Assembly: GCA_002255315.1 (NCBI GenBank)
Contig: NCBD01000061.1
Span: 1 to 6,087 of the forward strand
From: Actinobacteria bacterium 21-64-8
GTDB lineage: Bacteria > Actinomycetota > Acidimicrobiia > Acidimicrobiales > RAAP-2
Reading direction: 5' to 3'
Length of the DNA stretch: 6,087 bases
How positions within the stretch are numbered: the stretch's first letter is position 1; each line of letters opens with the position of its first letter. The position numbers and the translations under genes were made by a program. Positions 4,693 to 6,087 of this stretch are shown here, in pieces. The notes beneath the pieces are model-generated. The model ran no database searches. It was not told the origin of the DNA and was given only the letters and a program-made list of their open reading frames with translations.

Positions 4693-6087
4693 GTGGCTGA
4701 GGAGTTTGTCCATCTGCATAACCACACGGAGTATTCGATGCTCGACGGTGCCGCGCGCGTTGAGGACATGGTGCTCGCCGCGAAGGCCGATGGTCAGCGC
4801 GCCATCGGAGTGACCGATCACGGCAATCTCTACGGGGCGGTCGAGTTCTACGAAACCTGTCGCAAACATGACGTCACGCCCATCATTGGCCTCGAGGCGT
4901 ACATGGCGGCCAACTCTCGCTTTGATCGACCGCCTCGCCGCGGCAAGATTGACGACACCGGAGGCGACACCGAAGGTGGTCAAAAGCTCTACCACCACTT
5001 GACCCTGCTCGCCGAGACGAATGAGGGCTATCGGCACCTGCGCGAACTCTCGTCGCTCGCGTTCTTAGAGGGTTACTACTACAAACCTCGACTCGATTGG
5101 GATCTGCTCGAGCGTTACCACGGTGGACTTATCGCGACCTCTGGGTGTTTAGGTGGGGTGGTGTTGCAGGCGCTGCTACAAGACGACCAAAAAAAGGCGC
5201 TCGAACTCGGGGGGCGACTACAGAGCATCTTTGGCAAAGAGAACTTTTTTATTGAACTCCAAGACCACGGTCTCGCCGCCCAACGGCGCACGAATCCAAT
5301 GCTGCGGGAGTTAGCCACGCAACTCGACGCGCCACTGCTGGCCACGAATGATCTTCACTACGTGCGTCACGAGGATTACGAGATGCACGACGCGCTGTTG
5401 TGCATTGGTACGGGTTCGCGAGTCGCCGACACCGAGCGATTTCGCTTCGAGAGTGACCAGCACTACCTCAAGTCCGCCGCTGAGATGCGCCGGCTCTTTC
5501 ACGAAGTTCCCGACGCTTGTGATAACACCATCACCATCGCCGAGCGCGCGAACGTCACCATTGAGTTCGACAACGACGCGTTGCCCGAGTTCCCGCTTCC
5601 CGCGGCGCTGTCGACGCTTTCGCACAAAGACGGCGCTAACCGCTACCTGCGCGACTTGAGTTATCAAGGCGCCGTCGAGCGTTACGGCGCACTGCGCGAC
5701 GACGTGCGCGAACGACTCGACTACGAACTTGAAGTCATCGCCAACATGGGCTTTAGCGACTACTTCTTGGTCGTATGGGACTTAATTCGCCACGCTCGCG
5801 AAACTGGAATTCGCGTCGGTCCGGGGCGCGGATCAGCGGCGGGATGTTGCGTGGCCTACTGCTTGCGTATCGTCGAACTTGATCCGATTCGCTACGGGCT
5901 CATCTTTGAGCGGTTCTTGAACCCGGGTCGCAAGCAGATGCCCGACATCGACATGGACTTTGACGAGCGTCACCGCGGCGACATGATTCGTTACGCCAGT
6001 GACCGTTACGGCTCGGACCATGTCGCTCAGATCGTGACCTTTTCGACGATTAAGGCTCGTGCCGCGGTCCGCGACGCGGCCAGAGTC
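4693..6087 (+). CDS. dnaE: DNA polymerase III alpha subunit, partial (5' 465 codons)
   Basis: Open to the right edge with no stop, so only about 40 % of a roughly 1,180-residue protein is visible. This is the replicative polymerase subunit. The N-terminal PHP domain (about 4-285) has all nine expected metal ligands: H9, H11, D18, H43, E68, H102, C152, D220 and H222. These match, at a constant offset, the ligands of mycobacterial DnaE1, whose PHP domain is the proofreading 3'-5' exonuclease; in E. coli this site is degenerate. In the polymerase palm, GPGRGSAAG lies at 376-384 and the first two catalytic aspartates are D418 and D420 in PDIDMDFD. The third lies beyond the window. Similarity of the N-terminus (FVHLHNHTEYSMLDGA) and the lspA-rluD neighbourhood favour DnaE1 over the mutagenic DnaE2. 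The start is GTG 4693; an in-frame GTG at 4684 would add three residues. The ribosome binding site is weak. Confidence 0.95.
   Translation, partial: MAEEFVHLHNHTEYSMLDGAARVEDMVLAAKADGQRAIGVTDHGNLYGAVEFYETCRKHDVTPIIGLEAYMAANSRFDRPPRRGKIDDTGGDTEGGQKLYHHLTLLAETNEGYRHLRELSSLAFLEGYYYKPRLDWDLLERYHGGLIATSGCLGGVVLQALLQDDQKKALELGGRLQSIFGKENFFIELQDHGLAAQRRTNPMLRELATQLDAPLLATNDLHYVRHEDYEMHDALLCIGTGSRVADTERFRFESDQHYLKSAAEMRRLFHEVPDACDNTITIAERANVTIEFDNDALPEFPLPAALSTLSHKDGANRYLRDLSYQGAVERYGALRDDVRERLDYELEVIANMGFSDYFLVVWDLIRHARETGIRVGPGRGSAAGCCVAYCLRIVELDPIRYGLIFERFLNPGRKQMPDIDMDFDERHRGDMIRYASDRYGSDHVAQIVTFSTIKARAAVRDAARV

Overview
The window is a dense stretch of housekeeping and regulatory genes from a GC-rich bacterium, most likely an actinobacterium. 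The strongest lineage marker is a bacterial proteasome activator (Bpa/PafE family), found in actinobacteria that carry a 20S proteasome. The DnaE also resembles mycobacterial DnaE1, with a complete PHP metal site. GTG starts are common, codons favour C or G in third position, and two genes appear to be leaderless. The class Acidimicrobiia is a plausible home, but that is an inference from gene content and not proven here.

Layout. At 1-79 there is a probable tail of an upstream gene, which I cannot identify. At 169-2620 (+ strand) three overlapping genes look like one operon: a DksA/TraR-type zinc-finger protein with a very long Lys/Ala-rich N-terminal arm, lspA (signal peptidase II) and an RluA/RluD-type 23S rRNA pseudouridine synthase. 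Their reading frames overlap by 28 and 4 bases. At 2617-3468 (- strand) lies a sigma-70 family factor without region 1.1, whose stop codon overlaps the pseudouridine synthase stop. It has a good promoter of its own at 3545-3573. Upstream of it on the same strand, 3582-4031, is an Rrf2-family regulator. A short divergent region, 4032-4114, separates this from bpa (4115-4597, +). The gene dnaE starts at 4693 (+) and runs off the right edge (465 codons visible).

How it fits together. lspA, rluD and dnaE lie near one another in mycobacteria, so the core looks like an old actinobacterial neighbourhood. Here the sigma factor, Rrf2 regulator and bpa sit between rluD and dnaE. Functions covered are transcription control (DksA-like protein, sigma factor, Rrf2), lipoprotein maturation, ribosome modification, ATP-independent proteasomal degradation and chromosome replication.

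I see no mobile element, CRISPR array, RNA gene or phage gene, and no convincing new multi-gene system. The points most worth a second look are: the histone-tail-like fusion and its internal duplication in the DksA-like protein; unusual promoter-recognition residues in the sigma factor; an Rrf2 protein with only two of the three IscR-type cysteines; and the compact, apparently leaderless divergent promoter region between rrf2 and bpa.
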